Assembly (NCBI RefSeq): GCF_900104445.1
Contig: NZ_FNJI01000010.1
Location: 79,254-143,253 of the forward strand
Origin: Desulforhopalus singaporensis
GTDB lineage: Bacteria; Desulfobacterota; Desulfobulbia; Desulfobulbales; Desulfocapsaceae
Direction: 5' to 3'
DNA: 64,000 nucleotides
Shown: one piece after another, positions 1 to 8,128 of the stretch
Numbering within the stretch: position 1 is the stretch's first letter
Layout: each line of letters begins with the position of its first letter
Program-made: the position numbers and the translations under genes
The notes under the pieces: generated by a model
What the model was told of the DNA's origin: nothing
The model's input: only the letters and a program-made list of their open reading frames with translations
Database searches by the model: none

Positions 1-2
1 TT

Positions 3-104
3 TTTCATGTCGGATCGGTGGGTATTATCATGTCCGGCTGGCTCGGCGCGATCAACTACGGAGTAATAGTTTCCAACGACGTTGACGGATACCTTCGCAG
101 CTAA
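3..104 (+). CDS. C-terminal end of an unidentified upstream gene (partial)
   Basis: The third frame is open from the window edge to a TAA at 102-104 and gives about 33 residues. They include a Gly-rich hydrophobic stretch ([18 protein letters not shown]) and the end GYLRS. It lies just upstream of fabG on the same strand, so it could be the previous gene of a fatty-acid or polyketide-type operon. Too little is visible to name a family, and the reading frame itself is only moderately supported. Confidence 0.35.
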   Translation, partial: FHVGSVGIIMSGWLGAINYGVIVSNDVDGYLRS

Positions 105-180
105 CGGGAGTTTTCCCCACCGTTGCGACGAGTTGTTCATTACCAACTGGAACCAAGGAACCTACAGGAGTTTTATCAAA

Positions 181-921
181 ATGGGCAATTTTGCTGGACA
201 GACAGTACTCATAAGCGGCGCCACCAGAGGGATAGGAGGTGCCATTGCCAAAGCTTTTCTTGGACAAGGCGCCGCTCTGATCGGCCTGTACGGCAGCAAC
301 ACCAAAGCTGCAGAGGAGTTCGTCAGGGAAAACCATCAATACCGTGGTCGTATCAGCCTGCATCAGTGCGACATAAAGGACGAAAAACAGGTTGTCTCAC
401 TGTTTGAGTACATCGAACGCGAGTATGGTCGCCTGGATGTGCTTGTCAACAATGCCGGCATCAGAAAGGACGGCCTTTTGGCCCTTATGAAACCGGAGGA
501 CTGGAAAAGCGTAATCGATACGAACCTGAACGGCACCTATCTGATGTCCAGACAGGCTGTCATGCTTATGATGCAGCACAAATACGGACGCATAATAAAC
601 ATAACCTCCCCCGTAGGACGCCTGGGGTTCCCCGGCCAGGCCAATTACGCCGCATCCAAAGCGGGCCAGGTGGCAATGACCAAATCTCTGGCCAAAGAAG
701 TGGCGCGGAAAAAGATTACCGTGAACTGTATCTCACCTGGATTTATCGATACCGATTTTATCCGGGATCTTCCCGAACAGCAGCTCAAGGAATATAAAAA
801 AATGGTGCCGGTCAGAAGATTCGGAACCCCTGAGGAAGTCGCCGAAGCGGTTTTGTTTTTAGCCGGAAAAACAAGCGGCTATATTACAGGTACCGTCCTG
901 GAGATCAGCGGAGGACTGTAA
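181..921 (+). CDS. fabG: 3-oxoacyl-ACP reductase, FabG-type SDR
   Basis: Short-chain dehydrogenase of 246 residues, the usual FabG length. It would reduce 3-oxoacyl-ACP with NADPH in fatty-acid (or related acyl chain) elongation in the cytoplasm. Visible motifs are the nucleotide-binding SGATRGIG near residues 12-19, NNAG, the catalytic serine in ITSPVG, the YAASK Tyr/Lys pair and the ISPGFIDTDF loop. ATG 181 is chosen because AGGAG lies at 166-170 and the protein then starts like other FabGs. A longer upstream in-frame extension looks non-coding. The stop is one base before the dehydratase gene, so the two are co-transcribed. It could equally serve a specialised acyl pathway rather than the housekeeping one. 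Confidence 0.9.
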   Translation: MGNFAGQTVLISGATRGIGGAIAKAFLGQGAALIGLYGSNTKAAEEFVRENHQYRGRISLHQCDIKDEKQVVSLFEYIEREYGRLDVLVNNAGIRKDGLLALMKPEDWKSVIDTNLNGTYLMSRQAVMLMMQHKYGRIINITSPVGRLGFPGQANYAASKAGQVAMTKSLAKEVARKKITVNCISPGFIDTDFIRDLPEQQLKEYKKMVPVRRFGTPEEVAEAVLFLAGKTSGYITGTVLEISGGL

Positions 922-922
922 T

Positions 923-1366
923 ATGGATGTACCAGCAGAAATCATCTCTTTTATCCCCCACCGACCTCCTTTCCTCTGGGTGGACAGAATTATCTCCTGC
1001 TCAGAGGACACCATTGTCACGGAAAAAACATTCTCCGAAGACCTTGATATCTATCAGGGCCACTACCCCAACAATCCAATCACCCCCGGGGTGCTTCTGT
1101 GCGAAGCTGTTTTCCAGAGCGGGGCGGTCCTGATGGCGAAAATCCATCCGCCGCCTGCAAACGAGCAAAGCAAAGTTCCTGTCCTTACCCGGATAAACGG
1201 CGCCAAATTCAAAAGAGGAGTCTATCCGGGCGACACTGTCAGGATCAAGGTTCAACTCAAGGAGAAAGTCGCGTCGGTCTTTTTTTTAAAAGGCGTCCTC
1301 AAGTCCTGCGGCAAGACAGCGCTCCAGGTGGATTTTGCCTGCGCCATGGCTGATCGACCTGCATGA
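923..1366 (+). CDS. 3-hydroxyacyl-ACP dehydratase, FabZ-like
   Basis: Hot-dog-fold protein of 147 residues that would dehydrate 3-hydroxyacyl-ACP to the trans-2-enoyl form. The N-terminus carries IPHRPPFLWVDRI, matching the FabZ substrate-loop signature. Further on is GHYPNNPITPGVLLCEAVFQ, with the family's catalytic His and Glu. The start is one base after the fabG stop, so translation is probably coupled. The reductase/dehydratase pair outside a full fab cluster suggests either a split fatty-acid operon or a dedicated acyl-chain pathway, which the visible sequence cannot decide. Confidence 0.85.
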   Translation: MDVPAEIISFIPHRPPFLWVDRIISCSEDTIVTEKTFSEDLDIYQGHYPNNPITPGVLLCEAVFQSGAVLMAKIHPPPANEQSKVPVLTRINGAKFKRGVYPGDTVRIKVQLKEKVASVFFLKGVLKSCGKTALQVDFACAMADRPA

Positions 1367-1527
1367 ATGTTATCTTTTATTTATGATTTCATCATGTTAA
1401 AGCCATCTCTCATACCTGAATTGAGCTATTGAATTTTTGTTCAAAACAGGTAAGATACCATTCGTGGTAGGCCCGGTTTTCACAACCTATAAAAGATACA
1501 ACCTCCATTTTTTTCTTTGATATAACA

Positions 1528-1558
1528 GGCAAGACCACCAGGCTACCGATGTCTTGCC
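1528..1558 (+). promoter_or_regulatory. Hairpin in the leader before tolQ
   Basis: The arms GGCAAGAC (1528-1535) and GTCTTGCC (1551-1558) are perfectly complementary and enclose a 15-base loop, 33 bases before the tolQ start codon. No T-run follows, so it is not a standard terminator. It could be an mRNA leader structure. The rest of the 225-base gap between fabZ and tolQ shows no gene. Confidence 0.3.
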
Positions 1559-1591
1559 AGGATTCTTATCTAAACAGACAGGATATATAAC

Positions 1592-2293
1592 GTGCAGCTT
1601 TCAATTTCTGATATGATTTTCCACGCTGGTCCGGTGGGCCAGTTTGTGATGTTGACTCTTCTGGTATTCTCCCTGGTTTCCTGGACCATTGTTTTTATGA
1701 AGGCAAGACTCTACAAGAAGGTCCGCCTTGACACCGAAGATTTTCTCGAAACTTTCTGGCACTCAGCCAACCTCAACGAAGCCCATGAGGCAGCGGCTGA
1801 GTTCGAATATTCGCCCAGCGCATCGGTTTTCACATCCGGTTTTGCTGAACTGCAGAAAATCAACAAGATGAGAAGCCGCAACGAGGAGGGCAAGGTCGTC
1901 GAAACCCTGGATACCCACCTGGCAACAATGGACAATCTGAAAAGGGCCATCAGAAAAGCGGAAAACCAGCAGATCAACGATCTCGGCAGCAGCCTCTCCT
2001 TTCTTGCCACCACCGGCAGCGCCACTCCTTTTATAGGACTTTTTGGAACAGTCTGGGGAATCATGGTCTCTTTTCACGATATCGGCCAGCGCGGCTCCGC
2101 CTCTCTTGCCGTCGTAGCTCCTGGAATATCGGAAGCGCTTGTGGCCACCGCGGCCGGTCTTGCCGTTGCTATTCCGGCTGTTATATTCTACAACTATTTT
2201 TCCAACAAGCTCGATGATATAGAAAGCGAGATGAACACTTTTTCAACGGATTTTCTCAATCTTATAGAAAGGGATCTGCTGAGCAGGGTGTAA
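1592..2293 (+). CDS. tolQ: Tol-Pal system proton channel subunit TolQ
   Basis: MotA/TolQ/ExbB family inner-membrane protein of 233 residues, the usual TolQ length. With TolR it uses the proton-motive force to energise TolA and keep the outer membrane constricting during division. An N-terminal membrane segment lies near residues 15-35. The characteristic C-terminal pair of helices includes FLATTGSATPFIGLFGTVWG and VAPGISEALVATAAGLAVAIP. The start is GTG, with AGGA a few bases upstream. It heads tolQ-tolR-tolA-tolB-cpoB. ExbB is the paralogous alternative, but the neighbouring tolB settles the assignment. Confidence 0.95.
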   Translation: MQLSISDMIFHAGPVGQFVMLTLLVFSLVSWTIVFMKARLYKKVRLDTEDFLETFWHSANLNEAHEAAAEFEYSPSASVFTSGFAELQKINKMRSRNEEGKVVETLDTHLATMDNLKRAIRKAENQQINDLGSSLSFLATTGSATPFIGLFGTVWGIMVSFHDIGQRGSASLAVVAPGISEALVATAAGLAVAIPAVIFYNYFSNKLDDIESEMNTFSTDFLNLIERDLLSRV

Positions 2294-2297
2294 TACG

Positions 2298-2714
2298 ATG
2301 GGACCGACGCACAGAAGAGGCAACAAAAGGCTGGTATCTGAAATCAACGTAACACCGCTGGTGGACGTTATGCTGGTACTGCTTATTATTTTCATGGTGA
2401 CCGCGCCGATGATGACCCAGGGGCTTAATGTAGACCTCCCGGAAACAACGGCAAAATCACTGAGGCAGGAACAAAAGCCCCTGGTTATTACGGTAAGTAA
2501 GGACGGCGGTATCAGTATCGGCTCCATTCCCATGGTCAAAGCCCTGCTGCTTGAAGAGCTGAAAAAAAATTATGCCGCCAACAAGGATCAACCGGTCTAT
2601 TTACGGGCGGACAGAAATGTACCTTACGGCGACGTAGTGCAGATTATGGCAGCCATTAAACAGGTAGGTTTTGACAAGATCGGGATGATCACCAAACCTC
2701 AGGAACAAGAATAA
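2298..2714 (+). CDS. tolR: Tol-Pal system protein TolR
   Basis: ExbD/TolR family protein of 138 residues with one N-terminal transmembrane helix (VDVMLVLLIIFMVTAPMM). The proton-handling aspartate sits in the segment INVTPLVDVML. The rest is a periplasmic domain. It forms the energising complex with TolQ, and its start follows the tolQ stop after four bases, typical of translational coupling. The short Lys/Arg-rich N-terminus (GPTHRRGNKR) is cytoplasmic. Confidence 0.95.
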   Translation: MGPTHRRGNKRLVSEINVTPLVDVMLVLLIIFMVTAPMMTQGLNVDLPETTAKSLRQEQKPLVITVSKDGGISIGSIPMVKALLLEELKKNYAANKDQPVYLRADRNVPYGDVVQIMAAIKQVGFDKIGMITKPQEQE

Positions 2715-2719
2715 TTCCC

Positions 2720-3601
2720 GTGGATAACAGCTACAGCATCAGTTCAATAATGTCAAATGATTGGAAAATCCCGTTAAATATCGCCATCGGGGTGCACCTG
2801 CTGGTATTAATCAGCGCCCTCTATCTGCCTGGAATATTCAAGGTAAAACCGAAATTCGCCGATATCTATACCGTTTCCATTGTCAATATCGCAGAACCCG
2901 GAGCCGTCGCTCAGACCCCGTCAGAGCCTGAAGCTGCAGAGACGATTTCCAAAGCCAGTCCAGACAACAACAAAAAGCTTGTTCCTATTGAGGATATTGT
3001 TAAAAAACCGGCACCTTCGGTTGCACCCGCCAAGGCGGTCTCCCTGAAGCCGCTAAAGATTAAGAAAAAGAAAGCAACCCCACCCCCAAAGCCCAGCGAT
3101 AATGACGAGTTGATCAAGCAGAGAAGGGAAAAACTTGCCAGGGCGATCAGAGAGGAAGAGCTGCTGGCGGAGAAAGCCCGTCTTGCCAGGGAGGCTCTCG
3201 AAAAAGAGCGGCAGCTCCTCACCCACTCATCGCCACCAGCTGTCGCCAGACCAAGCGGCGGCGTGGTGCGGGGCGACGGAACTTCCGGGGCGGCCGGCGG
3301 AACTTCAAATATTATAGAAAGTCAATATTATGCCTCGATAATCAACAGGTTGCACCAATACTGGGCCCTGCCTGAGAATATCGAGAAAAATAATAAAGTA
3401 ACGGCAACCGTTGTGGTGACGATTCAGCAGAACGGTGCGGTGGCCGATATGTTTTTCGAAAGCAGGTCCGGCGACAGACTGTTTGACCAGTTCGTCACCC
3501 GTACCCTCGAAACAGCCACTCCATTTCCGCCCATTCCACCTGCCATGAAGAAACAACGTTTTGAGGTGGGCCTGGTCTTCAGACCCGGCGGTGTACAATA
3601 A
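2720..3601 (+). CDS. tolA: TolA-like energy transducer with TonB-type C-terminus
   Basis: Protein of 293 residues with a single N-terminal membrane anchor (about residues 20-38). A Pro/Lys/Ala-rich linker with a charged helical stretch (about 125-165) follows. The C-terminal domain resembles TonB/TolA domain III (SIINRLHQYWALPENIEKNN onward). It should span the periplasm and transmit force from TolQR to the outer-membrane side. The helix is much shorter than in E. coli TolA. The start is GTG at 2720, and an in-frame ATG at 2750 is possible. The assignment rests on both architecture and position. Confidence 0.85.
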   Translation: MDNSYSISSIMSNDWKIPLNIAIGVHLLVLISALYLPGIFKVKPKFADIYTVSIVNIAEPGAVAQTPSEPEAAETISKASPDNNKKLVPIEDIVKKPAPSVAPAKAVSLKPLKIKKKKATPPPKPSDNDELIKQRREKLARAIREEELLAEKARLAREALEKERQLLTHSSPPAVARPSGGVVRGDGTSGAAGGTSNIIESQYYASIINRLHQYWALPENIEKNNKVTATVVVTIQQNGAVADMFFESRSGDRLFDQFVTRTLETATPFPPIPPAMKKQRFEVGLVFRPGGVQ

Positions 3602-3625
3602 TCCCTGACAGCCAACAATCATTTT

Positions 3626-4921
3626 ATGAAACAGAAATATTTCTCCATCCTCCTTGCTATTCTGACAACTTTTGCGATCTGTCTTGGCGCTGCATACCAG
3701 GCGATAGGTTCCGACCGGGTCTACCTTGACATTAGCACCTCTGCAACCAGGAAGATCAATATCGCGGTTCCCTGGTTCGAAACCGCCGGTTCGAGCCAGA
3801 CGAACAACCTGCTTGCAAGGGATCTGGCCGACACCCTCGCCAAGGCGCTCAAGTTTCATGGAATAATATCGATTATCCCCACCGAACAATACGGGGGAAT
3901 GCAGCATGCCGACTGGAAAGACAAGGGAGCCGACTATGTTGTGCTCGGCCGCTATAAAAAAGAGAACGACTCGATTGCGCTGGAGATGCGGCTGCTCGAT
4001 GTGGCTGAAAACAAGATTATCATGGGAAAATCGTTCTCCGGTTCTGTCAACCAGAAGGACAGGATGCAGTTCAAATACTGTGACTCTGTGGTCGAAACCC
4101 TGACCGGCATACCCGGAGTTGCCGATACCAGGATCGCCTTCATTAACCACCAGGACAGCGCCAAGGAAGTATATCTGACCGATATTCTCGGGCGTAATGT
4201 TCGGCAGATTACCCGGCACAAGCACCTCACCGTATCACCCAGGTTCGTGCCCGATTCCTATAACCTGACCTACTCCTCATACCATACGGGCAACCAGAAC
4301 CTGTACATCACCGATTTGCGCCAGGACAAGACAACCCGTGCCCTGAGCAGGCGTAAAGGGCTCAACCTGGCCCCCGCATGGTTCAAGAACGGCAGCAAGA
4401 TGATCCTAACCCTGTCCAAGCGGGGAAATCCCGACCTGTATCTCCTTGACGACAAGGGCCAGATCATAGAGCAGCTCACCGACCGGGCAGGTATCAATGT
4501 CTCTCCGACCCTTTCTCCGGACGGCAACCATCTGGTTTTTGTCTCAGACCGCAGCGGCAGACCACAACTCTACCACATGGACATGCGGACCCGGAAAGTT
4601 CAGAGAATAACTTTTGAAGGCTCGGAAAACGCCGAACCCGACTGGTCGCCGACAGACAACCTGGTGGTATATTCCAGTCTAAGAGACGGCGTCTACCAGC
4701 TCTGCGTCGTCAATCCCCTTCAGCCGGATACTGTAATGCAGATAACCAACGATCTCAGCCATCATGAATCCCCCAACTGGTCGCCGGACGGTAATCAGAT
4801 AATCTTTGCAAAACGTGATGGCAAAAGACACCAGATTTACGGTATAATGAAAAATGGCTCTTTTCAAAGAAGGCTGTTTACCATGCCCGGGAGTCAGTCG
4901 TATCCACAATGGGCCAGATAG
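3626..4921 (+). CDS. tolB: Tol-Pal system beta-propeller protein TolB
   Basis: Periplasmic TolB of 431 residues, the normal length. A cleavable signal peptide (KYFSILLAILTTFAICLGAA) is followed by an N-terminal alpha/beta domain. A beta-propeller of WD40-like repeats comes next, seen as recurring blocks such as SPTLSPDGNHLVFVSDRSG, PDWSPTDNLVVYSS and NWSPDGNQIIFAKRDG. TolB normally binds Pal and TolA. No pal gene follows here; the next gene encodes the CpoB/YbgF-like protein. Confidence 0.95.
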   Translation: MKQKYFSILLAILTTFAICLGAAYQAIGSDRVYLDISTSATRKINIAVPWFETAGSSQTNNLLARDLADTLAKALKFHGIISIIPTEQYGGMQHADWKDKGADYVVLGRYKKENDSIALEMRLLDVAENKIIMGKSFSGSVNQKDRMQFKYCDSVVETLTGIPGVADTRIAFINHQDSAKEVYLTDILGRNVRQITRHKHLTVSPRFVPDSYNLTYSSYHTGNQNLYITDLRQDKTTRALSRRKGLNLAPAWFKNGSKMILTLSKRGNPDLYLLDDKGQIIEQLTDRAGINVSPTLSPDGNHLVFVSDRSGRPQLYHMDMRTRKVQRITFEGSENAEPDWSPTDNLVVYSSLRDGVYQLCVVNPLQPDTVMQITNDLSHHESPNWSPDGNQIIFAKRDGKRHQIYGIMKNGSFQRRLFTMPGSQSYPQWAR

Positions 4922-4954
4922 TCAACGAGAACTCTCAACTTTAAGCAATTTATC

Positions 4955-6043
4955 ATGAATAAATCAGTCAGGAATTTTTTAATCTGCCTCTCCTCTACCG
5001 CTCTGCTCAGCAGCTGTGCCTCCACCGGTGACGTTGAGGAGCTCAAATATCAGCTTCGGGTCGTCAACAAGAAAATAGAGGACATGAAATCGACCACAGT
5101 GGGGCAGATCCAGAAGCGACAGGCTGCTGCCTTTGGCCACATGGACCAGCTGGAGCAGGATATTCTCAAACTCAAGAGTCAGCTTGAAGAATCCTACTAT
5201 CTCAACCAGAAGTTACGAGAGCAGAACAAGGAACTTGAGGCAACCATATCTTCCGTGGCCAAGGAGGAAGCGGCCAAGCGCGAGGAAGGCCTTGCCAGGC
5301 TGGAACAGCAGCAGCAGGAAAAAGAACTCAGGCTCAAGGAACTGAACAATAAAATCCTCATGCAGCAGCAAAGCGTGAAAGCCATTCAGGAAGCGCGTAT
5401 TAATGAAGCCGAACGAAGGGCAAAAGAAGCGGCCATTGAGGCTGAACTTGCCAAGAAACGTTCATCATCGGTCAGTAACGCTGCCGGCTCCACCGGAACA
5501 GCGAAAACGATCAGTGCAACCAAGCGCAAAGTCAAGAACAGCGTGGTCGCTCCCCCCATTCAGCAAACATCTCAGCCGGTAACATCCCAGCCGGCAGCAA
5601 GCGAACCGACTCCGGCAATTGCCAAAACGGAATCCCCCGGGACAGTGGAAACCGTTGATGCCGCACCGGTACTTGCTGGTTCCCAGAGTAGCTTTGAAAA
5701 GGCTGAGAACCTTTTTCAGAGCCAGAAATTTGATGAAGCGTACAATATCTTCGAGCAGATCGCAGCCAACCCCACTGCCGCCCAGAATGTTGAGGCACGG
5801 TTTATGATGGGGGAAAGCCTATTCAACCAGAAAGAATATGACAAGGCGATCATGCAGTATCAGAAAATCATTTCCCAGCACGCAACACACGCCAGAGTTC
5901 CGGCAGCCCTGTTAAAGCAGGGAATGGCCTTTGAAAAACTGGCGGATAAGGATACGGCAAAGGTTATTTACAAAAAACTCCTAAAAAAACACGGTGCTGC
6001 CCCTGAAGCTGTAACCGCACAGGAAAAGCTCGACAAACTATAA
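4955..6043 (+). CDS. cpoB: CpoB/YbgF-like Tol-associated coiled-coil and TPR protein, predicted lipoprotein
   Basis: Protein of 362 residues. The N-terminus MNKSVRNFLICLSSTALLSS followed by Cys forms a lipobox (LLSSC), so it is probably a lipoprotein rather than the soluble periplasmic protein known from E. coli. A long Gln/Glu/Lys-rich coiled coil spans about residues 30-170, with a Ser/Thr/Pro/Gln linker after it. Tandem tetratricopeptide repeats fill about 245-360 (FEKAENLFQSQKFDEAYNIF and similar). CpoB links Tol activity to peptidoglycan synthesis at division. Its place directly after tolB, where pal is commonly found, is noteworthy. Confidence 0.85.
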   Translation: MNKSVRNFLICLSSTALLSSCASTGDVEELKYQLRVVNKKIEDMKSTTVGQIQKRQAAAFGHMDQLEQDILKLKSQLEESYYLNQKLREQNKELEATISSVAKEEAAKREEGLARLEQQQQEKELRLKELNNKILMQQQSVKAIQEARINEAERRAKEAAIEAELAKKRSSSVSNAAGSTGTAKTISATKRKVKNSVVAPPIQQTSQPVTSQPAASEPTPAIAKTESPGTVETVDAAPVLAGSQSSFEKAENLFQSQKFDEAYNIFEQIAANPTAAQNVEARFMMGESLFNQKEYDKAIMQYQKIISQHATHARVPAALLKQGMAFEKLADKDTAKVIYKKLLKKHGAAPEAVTAQEKLDKL

Positions 6044-6067
6044 GCAAACCTTTGCAGGGGATTTCCA

Positions 6068-6802
6068 TTGAAGGTTCGCCTAGACCAGCTGCTGGTTGAC
6101 AAACGTTTGGCTCCCGACCTGAAAACGGCGGGAGCCCTGATCGGTGCAGGAGAGATCCACGTAGACGACATCCTGGTTGACAAAGCCGGCACTCTGGTCG
6201 ATTCCGAGGCTCTCATCCGTGCCAAGCAACGCTGCCCGTATGTATCAAGGGGAGGGTTGAAGCTTGAAAAAGCCATCGATTATTTCCAGATAGACGTCAG
6301 AGGACTTACCTGTATCGATATAGGTTCATCCACAGGGGGATTTACCGATTGTCTGCTGCAGCACGGAGCCGGCAAGGTTTTTGCCGTGGACGTCGCCTAC
6401 GGCATGCTCGCCTGGAAAATCCGGCAAGATCCGAGAGTGGAGGTGCTTGAGCGGTTCAACGCCAGACATATTGGCAGAGAAGATATCAACTGTGAAAATA
6501 TTTCCCTTGCGGTTATGGATGTGTCATTCATTTCCGTCACCAAAATAATTCCGCCGCTCCTTGAATTGTTCACCTCTTCTGCAGCTATAATCACCCTCAT
6601 CAAACCACAGTTTGAGCTTGCCAGAGAAGAGATTGGTCCCGGCGGTATCGTGACCGACAAGCAACTGCATCAAAAAGCGATTGACAGGATTGAATTATTT
6701 GCAGCAGACCTCGGCCTTGAAAATAAAGGTATTGTAACCTCGCCGATTCTCGGTCAGAAAGGGAACAGGGAATTTCTCATTTACCTTCACCGAAAAAGCT
6801 GA
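6068..6802 (+). CDS. tlyA: TlyA family S4-domain/FtsJ-like RNA methyltransferase
   Basis: Protein of 244 residues with an N-terminal S4 RNA-binding domain (KVRLDQLLVDKRLAPDLKTA). An SAM-dependent Rossmann methyltransferase follows, with CIDIGSSTGGFTDCLLQHGA as motif I and LIKPQFE near the active site. In characterised bacteria TlyA methylates 16S and 23S rRNA 2'-O positions; the hemolysin name is historical. The start is TTG at 6068 preceded by AGGGG. No ATG gives an intact S4 domain. It sits 24 bases after cpoB and may share its transcript. Confidence 0.9.
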   Translation: MKVRLDQLLVDKRLAPDLKTAGALIGAGEIHVDDILVDKAGTLVDSEALIRAKQRCPYVSRGGLKLEKAIDYFQIDVRGLTCIDIGSSTGGFTDCLLQHGAGKVFAVDVAYGMLAWKIRQDPRVEVLERFNARHIGREDINCENISLAVMDVSFISVTKIIPPLLELFTSSAAIITLIKPQFELAREEIGPGGIVTDKQLHQKAIDRIELFAADLGLENKGIVTSPILGQKGNREFLIYLHRKS

Positions 6803-6882
6803 TCTCATCAAAACATTGCGTCTCGACCCCGGCCTGTCGGCCGGATTTTCGTAATCAAAATACCTACCGATGTGAGGTGTCT

Positions 6883-8001
6883 GTGATTCAAAGATCTTTT
6901 TTTATGCTTCTGGTAGCCGCGATGCTCCTGTTTTTTTCTTCCCTTGGTGCTGCCGCAGACAATTTTTCGATCCTGTTTTCCGCCAACGTCGCCGGAGAAT
7001 ACAAACCTTGCGGGTGAGGCTCCGGCAAACTTGGCGGGCTGCCGGGTAAAGCATCTCTTGTTACATCACTTATCGCAAAAAAAGACCAGAGGCCACCGTT
7101 ACTGCTCGACTCCGGTAACCTGCTGTTTTCAAAAACCCCAGGACCCAGTATCCCCGAAAGATCGTTGCAGGTGGCCCGGGCCATTGTCCGGTCATACAGC
7201 CTGATGGGCTACGACGCAGTCTGTCTGTCGCCGCACGACCTCGCCGCCGGTGCCGAGTTTTTTACGGGCGAACCTGAAGAGGCCGCCTCGTTCACCTGGC
7301 TCTCTGCCAATGTCTCGCTCAATGGCGGAGTCCCTTTTTTTCAACCCTACCTGATTAAAAAGTTCGGTGATGCAACCCTCGCGATCATCGGCCTTACCGG
7401 GAAAACAGCACTTTTACCCAGCGATTTCACCGTTGGTGACTGGCGAGCGTCTCTGAGATCATGCCTGGATGATATAGGGTCGAAGGCAACTTTTTTTATC
7501 GTTCTCTCGACTCTTTCCCCTAAAGAGGAACAGGAGCTTGCCCGCAATTTTCCGAAAATAAATCTTATACTCGGAAGCTCACCGAACAAGGGGAACACCA
7601 AAACCATCCTCGAAAGCCACACCCTCCTGGTCCAGACAACATCACGCGGCAAATATCTCGGCCAACTTGATATCGATTATGGCTCTCACGGACAATGGTC
7701 AGAACAGAAAAAAAGCGATGTCACGCGCTTGAAAAAGCGGTTGGCACAGGTTGAAAAGTCACTAGCCGTTTATTTGCGCAGCAGCAACGGCAGTAATCAG
7801 GAGTCAATACAGCAGACGATCAGCATACTCAGCAAACAGAAAGAAAGCTTAACGGATCGGATCGAAGAGTTGCAGCAGACACAGACAATGCTACCAGAAA
7901 AGGGACGGGACACCTTCGCCCTTAGTTTTCACAAGATCAGGCCGGTGTCAGAGTCATCTGCGATAGACGACATCGTTGACAAGCTTGACGCCTCCTTTTA
8001 A
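6883..8001 (+). CDS. Exported PCG-motif metallophosphatase-like protein with in-frame UGA (predicted selenoprotein)
   Basis: GTG 6883 opens a frame with a signal peptide (FMLLVAAMLLFFSSLGAAA) that meets TGA at 7015-7017 and then continues without a stop to 8001, 372 residues in all. At the TGA the protein reads YKPCG-U-GSGKLGGL. Relatives with a degenerate 5'-nucleotidase/metallophosphatase fold carry PCGC followed by a few residues and LGGLARR, so UGA replaces the conserved second Cys. DSGNLLF and the alpha/beta segments downstream of the TGA belong to the same fold. A helical coiled coil lies near residues 255-325. The usual His of the family's N-terminal metal motif is absent (NVAGEY), so catalysis is doubtful. 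An envelope redox role is my inference. Conventional calling would start the gene at 7165 and lose the signal peptide and motif. Confidence 0.75.
7018..7047 (+). other. Candidate SECIS hairpin after UGA 7015
   Basis: ACTTGGC (7029-7035) pairs with GCCGGGT (7041-7047) through seven pairs, two of them G-U. The five-base loop GGGCT begins 18 bases after the UGA. Bacterial SECIS elements need a short apical loop starting with G within roughly 16-37 bases of the UGA, which this meets. A competing hairpin uses CCGGCA (7022-7027) and TGCCGG (7040-7045) with a 12-base loop. Confidence 0.5.
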
Positions 8002-8038
8002 ACGTCACAAAACTAACGACGCCGTTTTGAAAACCGCT

Positions 8039-8074
8039 AAAAAAAGGGGGAAGCCAGCTTACGCTGATTTCCCC
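8039..8074 (-). terminator. Terminator of the pyrophosphatase gene
   Basis: Read on the minus strand, GGGGAAATCAGC (8074-8063) and GCTGGCTTCCCC (8058-8047) form a 12-position stem with one mismatch and one G-U around a four-base loop. Seven T residues follow (8045-8039). It lies 55 bases past the ppaC stop codon. Confidence 0.75.
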
Positions 8075-8084
8075 GCCCTACTCG

Positions 8085-8126
8085 GTGCATCCCCTTGCAG
8101 GGATGCACTTGATAACTGAGCTTTTT
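8085..8126 (+). terminator. Hairpin after the PCG-U selenoprotein gene, possible terminator
   Basis: GTGCATCCC (8085-8093) and GGGATGCAC (8100-8108) form a perfect nine-base stem with a six-base loop. A run of six T residues occurs only 12 bases later (8121-8126). The displaced T-run makes it a weak intrinsic terminator candidate for plus-strand transcription. Confidence 0.4.
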
Positions 8127-8128
8127 TG

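Noticed and set aside
82..180. Upstream extension of fabG
   Set aside because: The extra 33 residues do not resemble an SDR N-terminus, and the ribosome-binding site at 166-170 serves ATG 181.
7165..8001. Separate gene starting downstream of the TGA at 7015
   Set aside because: It would lack the signal peptide and the PCG motif, which sit in the same frame just upstream. The continuous fold across the TGA and the SECIS-like hairpin favour readthrough.
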